Of a stretch of DNA of 51,594 nucleotides, positions 10,611 through 21,036 are shown one piece after another. Source of the stretch: Cylindrotheca closterium. Taxonomy: Eukaryota > Bacillariophyta > Bacillariophyceae > Bacillariales > Bacillariaceae. Position 1 is the first letter of the stretch. Every line of letters begins with the position of its first letter. The stretch lies in contig CAKOGP040000624.1 in assembly GCA_933822405.4 (NCBI GenBank), positions 1-51,594 of the forward strand. The letters are read 5' to 3'. The notes beneath the pieces are model-generated. The model saw nothing but the letters and a program-made list of their open reading frames with translations, ran no database searches and had not been told where the DNA came from. The position numbers were made by a program, and so were the translations under genes.

Positions 10611-11599
10611 TTGAACATATTGACGAATAAGTGTCATCGCATCCAGAACACATTCATATCTTTTCGAATGCTTATTGCATCAGTCAACCGAAGGTTTCCA
10701 CATTTCTATTCCCGGCGTTTCGATTACTGCAAAATGCCAAAACGAACGGAACACCATTACAACAACGAGCTAGCAAACATGGGAACTGCAAAGAATCCCA
10801 AAAGAGTCAGAAAAATGTTGGAAGAAAATGGCCAAGCCAAGAACTATGTATTCCGGATTGTCTTGACGGGAGGTCCATGTGGTGGCAAGTCCAGTTCCCT
10901 CGATGATATGACAAAGTCATTGGTCAAGAAAGGTTACGATGTCATGTGTGTACCAGAGGTGCCAACCATACTGCTGAATGGTGGTTGCAAATACCCAGGA
11001 GAAGACGGCAATAAGGAAGCGTTGATCATATTTGAAAAGGCCCTGATCGAAGCGCAATTACAAATGGAAAGGTCATTTATAGATATCGCCGAAAGTACAA
11101 ATCGTCCCACACTGGTCATTATGGATCGAGGGTTGCTGGATGTAGCGGCATACTTGCCAGGTTAGTGTATATCGCCATCATCATTATCATCTTGTTTTTA
11201 TGTGAATGAGACTCCATTATCGTATAGTATACTTGAAAGAAAACTAACTAATTTCATTTGCTCCGCAAAATGGCACTATATACATACATATATGAAGCTG
11301 ATTTGTGGGTGGAAACTCAAAAAGCAGTCAACTTGACGGAAGAGCAAATGGCGGATCGATACGATCTCGTGTTGCACTTGACCACCGCCGCAGAAGGTGC
11401 CGAAAAATATTACACCACGGAAAACAATGCCGTCAGATTGGAAACTGCCGAGCAGGCAAGAGAACTCGACAAAAAGATTCGAACTGGCTATCAAAGAGCG
11501 CACAAAAATGTCAAGGTTGTCGACAATAGTACCGACTTTCAAGGCAAATTGAAGCGAGCTACAGATCATGTCATTGAACTCGTGGACGGCACGAGTTAG
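10611..11599 (+). CDS. AAA_28/Ttd14-like P-loop ATPase
   Basis: Two exons, 10611-11160 and 11298-11599, joined across GTTAGT...AAG, give 283 aa. The core starts with a beta strand and P-loop, FRIVLTGGPCGGKSS (residues 82-96), then VMCVPEVPT, a Walker-B-like TLVIMDRGLLDVAAYLP, and the exon 2 lid region RYDLVLHLTTAAEGAEKYYT. This order is characteristic of the AAA_28/NadR-like ATPase of animal Ttd14 (translocation defect protein 14), which binds nucleotide and phosphoinositide in photoreceptor trafficking. The protein ends right after the ATPase, so the C-terminal half of animal Ttd14 is absent. The residues before the core (Arg-rich, Phe/Tyr-rich) could be a mitochondrial presequence; starts at 10668 or 10734 are alternatives. 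The acceptor choice keeps frame but is not unique. Confidence 0.8.
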
Positions 11600-11851
11600 C
11601 AAATATGAAGCTTATTTTGTTTGGTTTGGTTTTATTTTATCCAAGCACTCGTATGTTGACATGCATGGACGCCCAACGATGAGAGATGAATCCAGCTGTC
11701 CAAGCGTGTAGTATATATGGAGGTCGTCGTCATCATCATCTTTCATTTTGGATGCCGAGGAATCGCAAAATGATTTTGCGTTCCAATGTTACATAGCACG
11801 CGTACCCTCGACTTTATATATACGGTAGTTAGTTCGATTGTGCTTTATAAA

Positions 11852-12399
11852 CTATAAAGTTCCATCAGCTTTGGCCATTTCGACCGAGTCCTGCCACTTT
11901 GTCAGTAAGTAAAAGACATAGGCTGCACCCAAAAGTTGAACCATGCCATTCAGATATTTAGAAAACGGAATTTGTTCCTCATAGATTTTGATGATGGTAG
12001 AAGCAGCTCCAACTGAAGGATTGAAGTGTGAGAGAAAGTTGCAACGAAAGAGGGTGTCGTTATATAATACTATATACAAAGACGGAACACACAAAAATGC
12101 ATTTGCGACGTACGGAAAATCAAGCCAGGATTCCGGACAAGCAGGACGAAAACATTAGCTACTACACTGCCGAAACCTCCTCCTCTGCTGACTTTGAGCG
12201 CCATTTCTGTGCCAAAATTGGATGTGTTCGCTTCCGTTATTGTTGTGTCATCATTGTTTTGAATGATATTCTTGAAATGAGCCTCGTCGATATCGTTCCC
12301 TTGTTTCAAAGGCAATGCAAAACTATTCCGGGGAGTGAGTCCCTGTACAGTGACTGTTGCAACAACGAGCAGGATACTCAAAATGAGGCTGGAAAACAT
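11852..12399 (-). CDS. Small secretory-pathway membrane protein, unknown function
   Basis: Two exons on the minus strand, 12399-12114 and 12012-11852, joined across a GTACGT...TTCAG intron, give 148 aa. The N-terminus (MFSSLILSILLVVATVTVQG) is a clear signal peptide. A short hydrophilic region with LPLKQGNDIDEAHFKN follows, then two hydrophobic segments: VVANVFVLLV...LIFLGAAS, crossing the splice junction, and MVQLLGAAYVFYLL. The C-terminus is short and charged. The position after the signal peptide is LTPRN rather than the Phe typical of diatom plastid proteins, so plastid import is uncertain. I do not recognise a family. An in-frame ATG 51 bases further upstream (12450) would hide the signal peptide, so the second Met was preferred. 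Confidence 0.65.
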
Positions 12400-14176
12400 G
12401 CTTTCGGTAACAAGTGATGGATATGTATGCTGTACTGAAGGCGTCAACAATAACGGTGATATACTGTAGATGATGATTGTTTGCGTATCTTTTGTTCATC
12501 AAACAAACGTATGACGGACAGATATGATGCCCGGCTTGATATATTCGACTAAAAGGAATACAAGCAAAAAAGATACGCACCCATCCCACAGATCATCACA
12601 CTATGTCACATGTCAAATCTTATTTGCGTGTGGTACAAACACATCCAAACAAGGCCATCTTCAATCATATAATGGATACTCCCAATGGATTATTAATACC
12701 CATCGATGGAGTATTTGTCCGTTAAAAATGCTCTCTATGATAGTACCAAGAATATGCTTCTGTCAGATGGCTCCTCCTCTCGACGACATCATGCACATCG
12801 TCGGCATGATGGATCAGGTCTCATTCTCACTGGAATTATTCATGGAGCTCCCTTTGAAGCATTTTATCAGGGCTGTTGAGCTAAATGTGCTTGAGTGGAC
12901 GTAATCCCTGGTCTTTCCCTTAGTAAATGACCGCCCTGATGGACAAGGGTTTTCATTTCCTGCGTCACCTACTCGCTGGATGCCGCCATGAATTGGCCGG
13001 TTTTATTTACCTTTCGCCATCGACTTTCGAAATTCTGATGCGCCTAATTCAATGAAGATGATGCAATCGAGCTATGTTCTTCAATGAACAGTTAGCTTTC
13101 TTGCTTGCTTCTCCAGTACTACCAGTGTTGACGGTACTAGTCGTCGTCAGCAATGGAAATACTGGTGCATGGCTGGACCTACCGTATCTTTTGAGCCTGT
13201 TAGGGTCACATGCTGTCAATGATTGCACCACAAACACGAGATATCTGGAGGGACATTGTCAGAAAGGGAGTTTCTGATCAGCCTGTATATTTGTATTGCA
13301 GGGTCCTCTACGGCCAACGAACTACGGATAGTCAAGCATAGTGTGGTTCGCAAAACACCTATGCAGGCAAAAAGCGGTGGTCACTGCCACTATGGAACAA
13401 AAAGACCAAATGTTGGAGTCCATAGTTGGCGTTTTATTGCAAGGAACGCGGATCAGCAGCAGGCCACGGTTGAACGAAGGAATTCTTGCGATGCTGCGCT
13501 CTCGCCAACATTGATGGTCTCCGAGTACTTCCAGGGGTCAAGATAGTTGGTCAAATTTGTGCTGGGAATTGACCCGCTCTGCTCGGCATTGTGAGTATAC
13601 CAACAAAAGGGAACTATCCTCCGTCGACAGCATGCCTATTTCTGTTCTTGAACCAGATTTGAACCCTCGGAAGAGGTAGCGTCCTGGAGAACTCCAAGGA
13701 GACCATTCGAACCCTTCAGTTTCCAATTCAGTAGTGACTGTCCATCCGTATATCGTATATATCCAACTGATGGTGACTTTTGCGAACTAACGAAAAATCT
13801 GGGATGAAACTGATAAGCATGAGGATTGATTCATTCTGATACAAAAGCAAAGGTTCTGAGGTTTTAAAAAGATTAGATTCATAGTATGATCTTCACCATC
13901 GCATTGTGAAACAGTAGATCGTCCAATCAGCATGTAGACATAGATAGATATGTGATTTGCCTCCTTCGTACAGCATAAACTGAAACGAAAGCAACTGCCA
14001 AAGAGATAATAATGAAGCTCAAAAGAAAGCAGGGAAAAGGCGCAAATCAAAAATGTCTAATTGATAACCTTTTTATTTAGGGCAGTGCCAGGTACTACGA
14101 CTTGCTTCATTTCCATCGTCATGATGAAAGAACCTTGTTCCATTCACATTCTCTTGAATGTCAAGTCTTCTATATT
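12400..14176. other. Long gene-poor stretch, nothing recognised
   Basis: About 1.8 kb without a gene I can support. A 57-codon open frame at 12706-12879 and several others below 130 codons exist on both strands, but none has a recognisable motif, and their composition is like the surrounding DNA. I looked for tRNAs, terminal repeats and reverse transcriptase or integrase motifs and found none. It could hold an unannotated non-coding RNA or a very old, decayed element. Confidence 0.4.
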
Positions 14177-14689
14177 TTAAGCAGTGATTTTGGAAAGAGC
14201 AGGGACCTGGGCAGTGATCTTTTTAACCGTTTCAGCACCAAGCTTCTCCTCGAGGAAAGCCAAAATCTTCTTGAGCATGTCGGTACCTTGTTCCGGTGTC
14301 ACTCCCGACTTTTGAACAATTTCAAGCATGCCAGCATTTCCACCGGTCAATTGATCAATCAAATTCTTGATCATATCAAGGACGGGCATGCAGGGCATTT
14401 CCTTTTCATCCTTCTGGTTGACGCTCTCGTCAATAACAGCTCTGGCTCCAGGAATCTTGGAGTCCATTTCGGTAGTGACTTCTTCCGGTGACTTCTTTTG
14501 GATTTGCTCGAGGACCATGCCCACAAACTTCTTCGCTTGGGCTTCGTCGACACCGGCAGCGGAGGCAGCTTGTTTGATAAATTCGTCCATGGCGTTTGTT
14601 GTTGTTGTTGTTGTTGCTGCTGCTGCCTCAGAGTTACTGGTATCTGTATTTGTGGTATTCTGACCCCCGCCAAACAACGCTTGAAGCAT
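14177..14689 (-). CDS. Small helical protein, DUF2780-like
   Basis: Single exon, 170 aa. After a low-complexity N-terminus (poly-Ala and poly-Thr from GTT/GCT runs, about residues 21-31), the chain is strongly alpha-helical: FIKQAASAAGVDEAQAKKFVGMVLEQIQ, a charged linker, then LDMIKNLIDQLTGGNAGMLEIV and GVTPEQGTDMLKKILAFLEEKLG. The pattern of two helical halves with IPGA and a hydrophobic Gly-rich turn recalls the bacterial DUF2780/VcgC-type family, whose role is unknown. There is no targeting signal. The ATG at 14689 lies 3 bases from a TACCGGTA palindrome (14692-14699), so either the 5' UTR is very short or the real start is the internal Met at residue 33 (before DEFIKQ). Confidence 0.75.
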   Translation of the reverse strand: MLQALFGGGQNTTNTDTSNSEAAAATTTTTTNAMDEFIKQAASAAGVDEAQAKKFVGMVLEQIQKKSPEEVTTEMDSKIPGARAVIDESVNQKDEKEMPCMPVLDMIKNLIDQLTGGNAGMLEIVQKSGVTPEQGTDMLKKILAFLEEKLGAETVKKITAQVPALSKITA

Positions 14690-14691
14690 AC

Positions 14692-14699
14692 TACCGGTA
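14692..14699. promoter_or_regulatory. TACCGGTA palindrome 3 bases before a start codon
   Basis: An exact copy of the octamer also found at 10599, 24815 and 42391. It lies immediately upstream (minus strand) of the ATG of the DUF2780-like gene. Confidence 0.4.
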
Positions 14700-14929
14700 A
14701 CGGAAAATAAGCGTCGCGGTGGCTATTATGTTTTTGACGTTTTCTGAAAATCTACCTCCGACATTCACATTTTGTTGTCGACGTCAACGACGAAAACAGA
14801 TGGCACTTTAGTCCGATGGGTCAACATTACTAACTAATAGTGGCCGGCCGGCCTGTCATCCATTCTCATGTGGAGCTACTCCTAGTAGGAAATAGGATTT
14901 CAAATAAACGGATCATCTATGGATAGTTA

Positions 14930-17094
14930 TTAGAACTTGTAATCCCCTCCGCTACCAAATTTCCAAGCCTCCATCTGCCGCTTCAACTCAAATCGTTTTC
15001 GGGGATCCGTGGTTTGCTCGGCAATGGGACCCAGAAGTGGACTTGCAGCATTGTCCAATAGTGTATATAATGCAATCATACTCACATGTCCAAGCCAGTC
15101 CACCAATCGGGGAAGGCCAACGTGAGCTACAATCTCAGGCATGAAGAGTGGGTCTGCAACGAAACTTCTGGCAAGGCTGCCAACCAAACCATCTAGTCGT
15201 ACAACATCCTGCAAGAATGGCTTGATCGTTCTTTCTCCCATGTTCTCCATGACTTCAAAGTTGACAGCTAGTAGCCGATTCACAAACTTTGGGTTTACTC
15301 TTTGTCCTGTCTTGACTGACATTGCCTTTTGGAACTAATGAAAAATAGTCAACAGATCGAGTGAACGAGATTGAAAATCGGTGAGAATTCGGGGTTTCAG
15401 AATTCCAATCAAAGCATCAACTCAAACAAACGTACCATCCATGCTGCGCTGAGATTCGGAGTGTAAGCATTGATTTTGCCCAAATCGTCCTTGTGCAACA
15501 AGTCGTCTTCCAAAGCATCGGAAAGGGCATCCGTGATTCGTTCGAGGTGCCGTGTCAGTGCGCCAAACCCGCCAAAGCTCAAAGGAGATTGGATACCACT
15601 AGCATCACCCACCGCCAAGACTCGGGACCACTTTGGTTTCAAGGGCGAGTCACGGTAGGTGGGGAAGAAGGCAAACAAAACTCGTCGGAAATCTAAATCC
15701 TTCTCGGGATCCGTGATGGAATTCTGATAGATAGGGAGCAGTTTCCAGTAATCATCCATCAATGCCGACAAAGATGGTCTTTCCTTCTCAGCGTCCTGTA
15801 CGTAGTTGTTAAACAGAGTAGAATTGGATTTGAATAAAATGGTTGGACTCCGAATCAATCAGTTGTAGAAGAACTTGCAATTCGACATAATACGTACCAT
15901 GTATGTGAACATGTAGGTTGTCTTGACATCACTTTCTCCAGGCTTCATACCTCCTTCGGCTCCAATGCCAACAGGGAAAGCCTCCCAAAAGTACTGGTTC
16001 ATGCTGGCTCCTCCAACATCCATGATTTCGGTGTTGGTGTAAATGATATCTCCAACCAGGTTTGTATTGGGGTCAAACCCAGAAGCACAGGATCCTACGA
16101 CGGCGCAGACGCCGTCTGGTTTCATACCAATTCGTTGTTGTCTAGAAATTGGGCTTGCGTTACCCATGCAATCGAGAACAAGACGAGAGGTCACGACATC
16201 CGAATCTTCTCCAATGTCCAAAGCTCCTCCAATGGTTTCGGACACGCAAATGCCTTGCAAACGAGTCTGTTCGAGGACAGTTCCACCAATGTCACGGAAT
16301 CGCTGGGTGACTCGTTCCAACAATATTTGAGGAGCCACTCCAAGATTTAGGACGTCAGGAGTGAACATTTCATAGCCAACATCATTTTCAAAATATCCAC
16401 CTTCCAAGGGTGTTACTTCTTGGTTCTTAAAGCCCGATCGACAACCAGGGAACTCCGTGGTAATAACTGCCTTGACATCTTCTTCAGTCAAGACTCCCAA
16501 CTCGACCAATTCTTTCATTTCGCTCCGACTAATGTTCCACTCTTGTGCGCGGCCTTGCAGCTTGCCAGCTTCGACAATGGCAATTTTCAAATTCGGGTTT
16601 CTCAACAAGAGAGAAGTGGCAAAAAAGATGCCCAATGTACCACCGCACACTACCACATCATAGTCTAATTCCTTCTTTCCTTCGGCAATTTCTCTCAAGG
16701 TGGCCCATGCCCGGGGGCTGCCTTGGGCTGCATCATCTGTAATAAAGCTGTCTTGTCGTTTGCCCAACAATTTTTCGTCATAGTCAAAGGCTTCCATGTC
16801 CTTTAGTCGAGCCCAGTTTGTTTCGGCCCTCAAAAAGGCATCCCATGTTGAGGAACCTCCAGCACCACTGGATTGGGAATCATTGGTTTTCTCCATGATT
16901 CGTTGAGTCAGTGACTTTTCTGTTGTTTCTGCTCCTGTTGACGTTGTTGGTTCTTCAAGGGTTGCTTCTCGCAGAGAGATGGTGAATCGACGAGGATTAC
17001 CATGGCGCAACGATTTCGTGGAGATGACATTGGGTTGGAATGCTTGACATCCAATGGATGGGAGCACCAAAAGGGCGAGAATGCTGAACTTCAT
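14930..17094 (-). CDS. Plastid-targeted FAD-dependent oxidoreductase (lycopene-cyclase/geranylgeranyl-reductase-like fold)
   Basis: Three exons on the minus strand, 17094-15898, 15795-15436 and 15334-14930, give 653 aa; both introns are about 100 bp, phase 0, with GTACGT donors. A signal peptide ends in GCQAFQP, with Phe at the cleavage site, so plastid import is expected. A FAD-binding Rossmann fold starts at about residue 145: YDVVVCGGTLGIFFATSLLL followed by IAIVEAGKLQGR. A second FAD segment is VLAVGDASGIQSPLSFGGFGAL in exon 2. A C-terminal helical region (MPEIVAHVGLPRLVDWLGH) is shared with plant and cyanobacterial proteins that are loosely annotated as lycopene-cyclase-like FAD oxidoreductases. 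The substrate is unknown. The glycine motif is GGTLG instead of the usual GxGxxG, so FAD binding is likely but slightly atypical. The promoter side carries a TACGTCA and two TGACTCA sites. Confidence 0.85.
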
Positions 17095-17835
17095 GTTGTC
17101 GTGTTGATGACCACGATGATTGAGTTTAGAGCTGATTCTTTTTGGTTAATTGCAGTACTTCTTCGCTTATTCTTGGAGTAACGTCACTCTTGGTAGAAGT
17201 ATAGGAAGTACAAACCTGAATCTGTGTTCTATTCCTGTGTCAAACAGAAGATGATGCAAGAATGTGATGTTACAGTATATACAAATGATATGTTTCTGTT
17301 CTGATGAGAGGTATATTGCTGACTACGTCATCGTCAATCACGAATGACTCACGCTCATGACTCAGAGTGTCCGTTCGCGTCCGCCGACTGCACTTCGCCC
17401 AGCGTTTGGTCACCATATTTTATTGTTCTTTTTGTATACATCGCAAATCTCTATCCAGCACATAATCATCGATAGTAAGACTGCTCTCTCTCTCTGCATC
17501 TTCATTTTTACCAAGTAGTGGCATTGAAAGACCCAAAACCGCCATGAAATACAAGGCAGGGTGTGACACTCGGGGCCATCACATTCGGACATCGTCAGTC
17601 CACTCGTCAGCCAAGCCCAACTCATGTGCCAATATGTCAGATTCCTTTCAGGCATAGTCACAGCTCAGTCGATCCAAGATCAAGTTATCCATCCATACAT
17701 CTACTCGGAGATCGCTTCCAAATGTCAAAGCAATGGCTCTAACATTCCCTATCTTCGAGATTGGTGCAGCATCCACCAACCAAACGCCAGCACACACAAG
17801 GGAGAGACCCCCGATTGTCACTCACGAATACCACA
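17095..17835. other. Intergenic region between the FAD oxidoreductase and the methyltransferase
   Basis: About 740 bp. The right part presumably holds the 3' UTR of the minus-strand methyltransferase gene and the left part the promoter of the minus-strand oxidoreductase (motifs at 17324-17364). I see no further gene. Confidence 0.4.
17324..17364. promoter_or_regulatory. bZIP-type motif cluster upstream of the plastid FAD oxidoreductase
   Basis: TACGTCA (17324-17330; its complement contains TGACGT) and two TGACTCA sites (17345-17351 and 17358-17364) lie within 41 bp, about 230-270 bp upstream of the oxidoreductase start codon at 17094. The same two motif types occur upstream of the LHC gene at 561. 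A role in light or stress regulation is inference. Confidence 0.35.
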
Positions 17836-19119
17836 TCATATTCTACTGGCTCGTCGTATCCGAATGGCGTCTTCTGGTCTCCCTTTCGAACGATATATTC
17901 GAAATATTTGAACGCTTTGCTCATTCTCTGGCGCAAAACTGGGTGAAGCGGTCACATGTTCCATATTCGATGATTCTTCCAAGGGCACGAATTCGTTGCT
18001 ACTAAAGACTTGAAAAGCATCCATTCCAAAATGGGCTCCGGTTGCTCTTCCCTCCTTATCTTCAAGACGCTCCACGTTTAATCCCAAACGATGGCAGGCC
18101 CCAAAGAAGCCTTCCAATGGCGAATCCTTACGAAAGGGACAGGCCACAAAGGCTTCATTATGATCACGTGCCAAATGAGATGCCAGTGCACGGGCAAACA
18201 GTTTATCCATACCAGAATACAAAACATCAGCAGCCACTACCAAATCAAAGTCTCGAGCTGGTAAAAAGGTGCTGGGGTCTCGCCAATCCAGTCCGTGAAT
18301 GACGACTCGTTTCTCTTTTTGTTGGTCATGTCGCAATGATGATGATGATGATGACGTAGCTCCTCCTGTTGAAATAGCATTAGGAACAACATTGCAGTCA
18401 ATATTCTTTCGCAGCAAGGACCATAGCGCACTTTCGGAATCTGTTAATGACACTCGACTGATAACGGTTGGTGGCAAACCTTTGGCCAAGGTCAGGCCCA
18501 CGATTCCGGTACCACACCCCAATTCCAGCACTCGAAGTGGACGGCAACTATCACCATTTTTGGTGATGGTAGCATCGTTCGAATACCGATAATACAAATA
18601 CTTGGAGAGGCTTACACCACTGGGCCAAAGCACGCTGCCCCAAACAAGTCCTTGGCCATCATTGTCGGAAGGATCTGCTTGATGCAATATGACGCCTTCA
18701 TCTGTCACAATGGGTTCTCGTTCCTTGGTCGATGTTTCACTTCGTTGGCTGCTGAATCCTCGAAGAGTGGAAACAGTAGAACAATTGCGACGTTCAATGT
18801 TGGGAAAGACATGGTCATTCTTGGGTGGTCGAGTGGTTTGTTGTGGAGGAGGTCTTGGTGGTGTTGGTTGAATGGAACGGTGATGACCCGAAGCAAATGT
18901 GGCATGGCTCCTCCGCTTGAGTGGACGCCTTGCAATGGAGCATCGCAGAATATGAATTGTCTTGTTATTCATGTCCAACTTCTGGAAAGGCGTTGAAGGG
19001 AACAGTTGCTGAATTTGCAGCAAATAGTTACTATGCAATGCGTGTGCGGACAATTGGAGATATTGTTTCGAATGAATCGCAATATTTTTAATGCGGTCAC
19101 GGACATGTGACCATACCAT
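17836..19119 (-). CDS. METTL21/FAM86-type lysine methyltransferase-like protein
   Basis: Single exon, 427 aa from the first ATG. The C-terminal half is a seven-beta-strand SAM-dependent methyltransferase. GLVWGSVLWPSGVSLSKYL precedes motif I, LELGCGTGIVGLTLAK (about 198-213), followed by acidic motif II (SLTDSES) and post-motif DFDLVVAADVLYS (about 290-302). The W-G-x-x-LWP opening and the DLVVAADVLY stretch, in place of the DxxY motif, are typical of the METTL21 group of protein N-lysine methyltransferases; the substrate cannot be read from the sequence. Residues 50 to about 145 are Arg/Pro/Ser-rich. A second ATG at 18972 begins MNNKTIHILRCSIARRPLKR, which looks like a mitochondrial presequence and may be the true start. 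A Ser run (TCATCATCAT-type) interrupts the domain near residue 256. Confidence 0.82.
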   Translation of the reverse strand: MVWSHVRDRIKNIAIHSKQYLQLSAHALHSNYLLQIQQLFPSTPFQKLDMNNKTIHILRCSIARRPLKRRSHATFASGHHRSIQPTPPRPPPQQTTRPPKNDHVFPNIERRNCSTVSTLRGFSSQRSETSTKEREPIVTDEGVILHQADPSDNDGQGLVWGSVLWPSGVSLSKYLYYRYSNDATITKNGDSCRPLRVLELGCGTGIVGLTLAKGLPPTVISRVSLTDSESALWSLLRKNIDCNVVPNAISTGGATSSSSSSLRHDQQKEKRVVIHGLDWRDPSTFLPARDFDLVVAADVLYSGMDKLFARALASHLARDHNEAFVACPFRKDSPLEGFFGACHRLGLNVERLEDKEGRATGAHFGMDAFQVFSSNEFVPLEESSNMEHVTASPSFAPENEQSVQIFRIYRSKGRPEDAIRIRRASRI

Positions 19120-19465
19120 ATTGCGATCTAAAAAGTACCACACCCAAGAGAAGCAATGCACAAGCAATCCTTCATCAACATCACCATGAAATATATACAG
19201 TGCATTATTCTCTTCAAAAAGCGGTATTGTTCTAATGAAACTATACAGTAGAACTGTAGTCTCTCTACTACTTCCTCAGTCGAATGAGTCAATCAATTTA
19301 TAGATCCGGGTCCGTCAGATGATGACACTTCCCATACGTAGACTGACTCACTCACTTGAGACAACAAAAGAACAAGGTGCGCAAGCCCTTCGTCAACATT
19401 CTATACATACCATCATAGCCAATATGTAAGAGGCATATAATATTGTATAATACAACAGCGAGATC

Positions 19466-20891
19466 ATGGATGAAGAAATGGATGATTCAGATGCCCAGCC
19501 GTCAGCAGTCTGGTTCGTCTACACAGGCCAGAGCAGGGATGAACTTCCAGAGGGTATTACCCATGTCAAGATGGATCCCTCAGTGCGAGAAATAGGAAAA
19601 AAGAGTCTTCATGAACTATGTTGATTCTCTCAAAAGTGTGGCCATTCTGCATTCCATTATCAGTGGAAATCATGGGGAATTCTGCCTTCGCGAATTGCGA
19701 ACATTTGGTTGATGTGTAAGACTCGAAAAGGGGCTCAAGGTCGTTGGTGCAGCCGCTTCCTGGGGCTGCAGTCTTCTGAGGGATATTGAACTTCCAGAAG
19801 GCTTACAAGAAATTGGCTCCGATGTCTTTCGCATCTGCGGATCGCTTGACAGTTTTGTGATACCCAGTAGGTGGCCTTAAAAAGACAATTGCAATCGAGG
19901 GAATTGACGATTTTGCCTCCACTGGCTTGGCCTTTCCATGTTCGCATTTGAAACTGCACGAAAAACAACTAAGCCTTGGCGAAGGAGTCTTTCAATCGTC
20001 TTCGTTGGTAACTGTAAACCTACCAGAAGGCCTGATAATTTTTCCACACGATACTTTTTATTCATGCAAATTGCTCACAACGGTATTGATGCCATCAACC
20101 GTGGAGGTTATTGGAGATGATGCCTTCCGATTCTGCTCTTCACTGATCAATATAGAACTACAGGAAGGTTTGAAGGAAATTCGCTTACGTGCGTTTGCTA
20201 CGTGTCGCTCTCTACAAACTCTGTCTCTCCCAACGACGGTGGAGACTATTGGCCACAGCGCCTTCTGCTGTTGTCGTTCCCTCATCGATGTTGGCCTTCG
20301 TGAAGGGCTGAAATATCTTGACGCAATGGCTTTCTCCTCTTTTGATCGATTGAGCGCAGTTGCCTTGCCGTCTAGCTTGGAGGATCTCGGTAGGAACTCA
20401 TCGTCGACGGAGGATGGAATAGATATGTTCCGCAAGATGTTGCAGCGAACGAAGGAGTTCGGCGAAAGCTTGCAGCTATCGTTGTCTGGAAACTCAACGC
20501 CCATCAAACTGAAGCAGCCAGCTCGCTGCAACATCTTGCGGAACATATCTATTCCATCCTCCGTCGACGATGAGTCAGGCCGTGCTTTCGAAGGATCCTC
20601 CTCGATCGCTAAGTATGTTATTTACACCTCCTGGATTTAGATTCGAACATCTTCCTGTGCACAAGGTATGCTACCACAGTTCGAATGCAACGGTGGCCTC
20701 ATGGACTTGATGATTCTCGAAGCGGCTCCACAGCACGTATCCCAGTAGACGCATTTGAAATGACACCCTTTCACATCATAGCCACATCTAACTATTCTGA
20801 CGACGACGTCGCCTACGACTTATCTTCTATTGATAAAGTTATTCGTACCGGTAGAATAAAACATTCAATTGTAAAGAAAATATCAATATAA
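19466..20891 (+). pseudogene. Decayed BspA-type leucine-rich repeat gene
   Basis: Starting at ATG 19466, MDEEMDDSDAQ...VWFVYTGQ...LPEGITHVKMDPSVREIG matches the opening of the diatom LRR_5 family, but the frame stops at 19622. The next repeats are readable only by switching frames: SLKSVAI, NSAFANCEHLVDV, LEKGLKVVGAAASWGCSLLRDIELPEGLQEIGSDVF. From about 19880 a long open frame continues with at least four 23-residue LRRs (AFRFCSSLINIELQEGLKEI, AFATCRSLQTLSLPTTVETI). At 20397-20574 the frame crosses a 52-bp inverted repeat, and it stops at 20640. Beyond this, other frames still show FEHLPVHKVCYHSS and DAFEMTPFHIIATS, the usual C-terminal end of this family. At least four frame changes make it a pseudogene. 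The intact family is thought to be involved in protein binding; no enzymatic role is known. Confidence 0.8.
20397..20574. repeat. Perfect 52-bp inverted repeat with a 74-bp spacer inside the LRR pseudogene
   Basis: The left arm 20397-20448 is the exact reverse complement of the right arm 20523-20574. Both arms contain the same coding text in opposite orientation (MFRKMLQR read forwards in the left arm, and again on the minus strand in the right arm). One arm is therefore an inverted duplicate of the other, not ancestral LRR sequence. Confidence 0.9.
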
Positions 20892-21036
20892 ATGTATTAA
20901 ATATGCTTTCACTTTAAAATACATTCAATCCTAAAAATGAAACAACTTGTTTGTTGTAGTCCTAATATGTACACCATAGCGCGCAAGTGGTAACCATCGC
21001 GGTCAACCCCCCTGGAAAAAGGTTTCCTTCTTTCTT

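Noticed and set aside
12706..12879. 57-codon open frame beginning MEYLSVKNALYDSTK
   Set aside because: It reads smoothly, but there is no motif, no known family and no splice partner; length is within chance expectation for a 1.8-kb gap.
13640..13730. Possible tRNA on the minus strand (GGGTTCAAATC resembles a B box)
   Set aside because: The flanking T-arm bases do not pair, and no acceptor stem or anticodon arm can be folded.
17095..19120. Plus-strand frames inside the methyltransferase gene (e.g. 18652-18996)
   Set aside because: Antisense shadows; the minus-strand frame has the full SAM-binding motif order.
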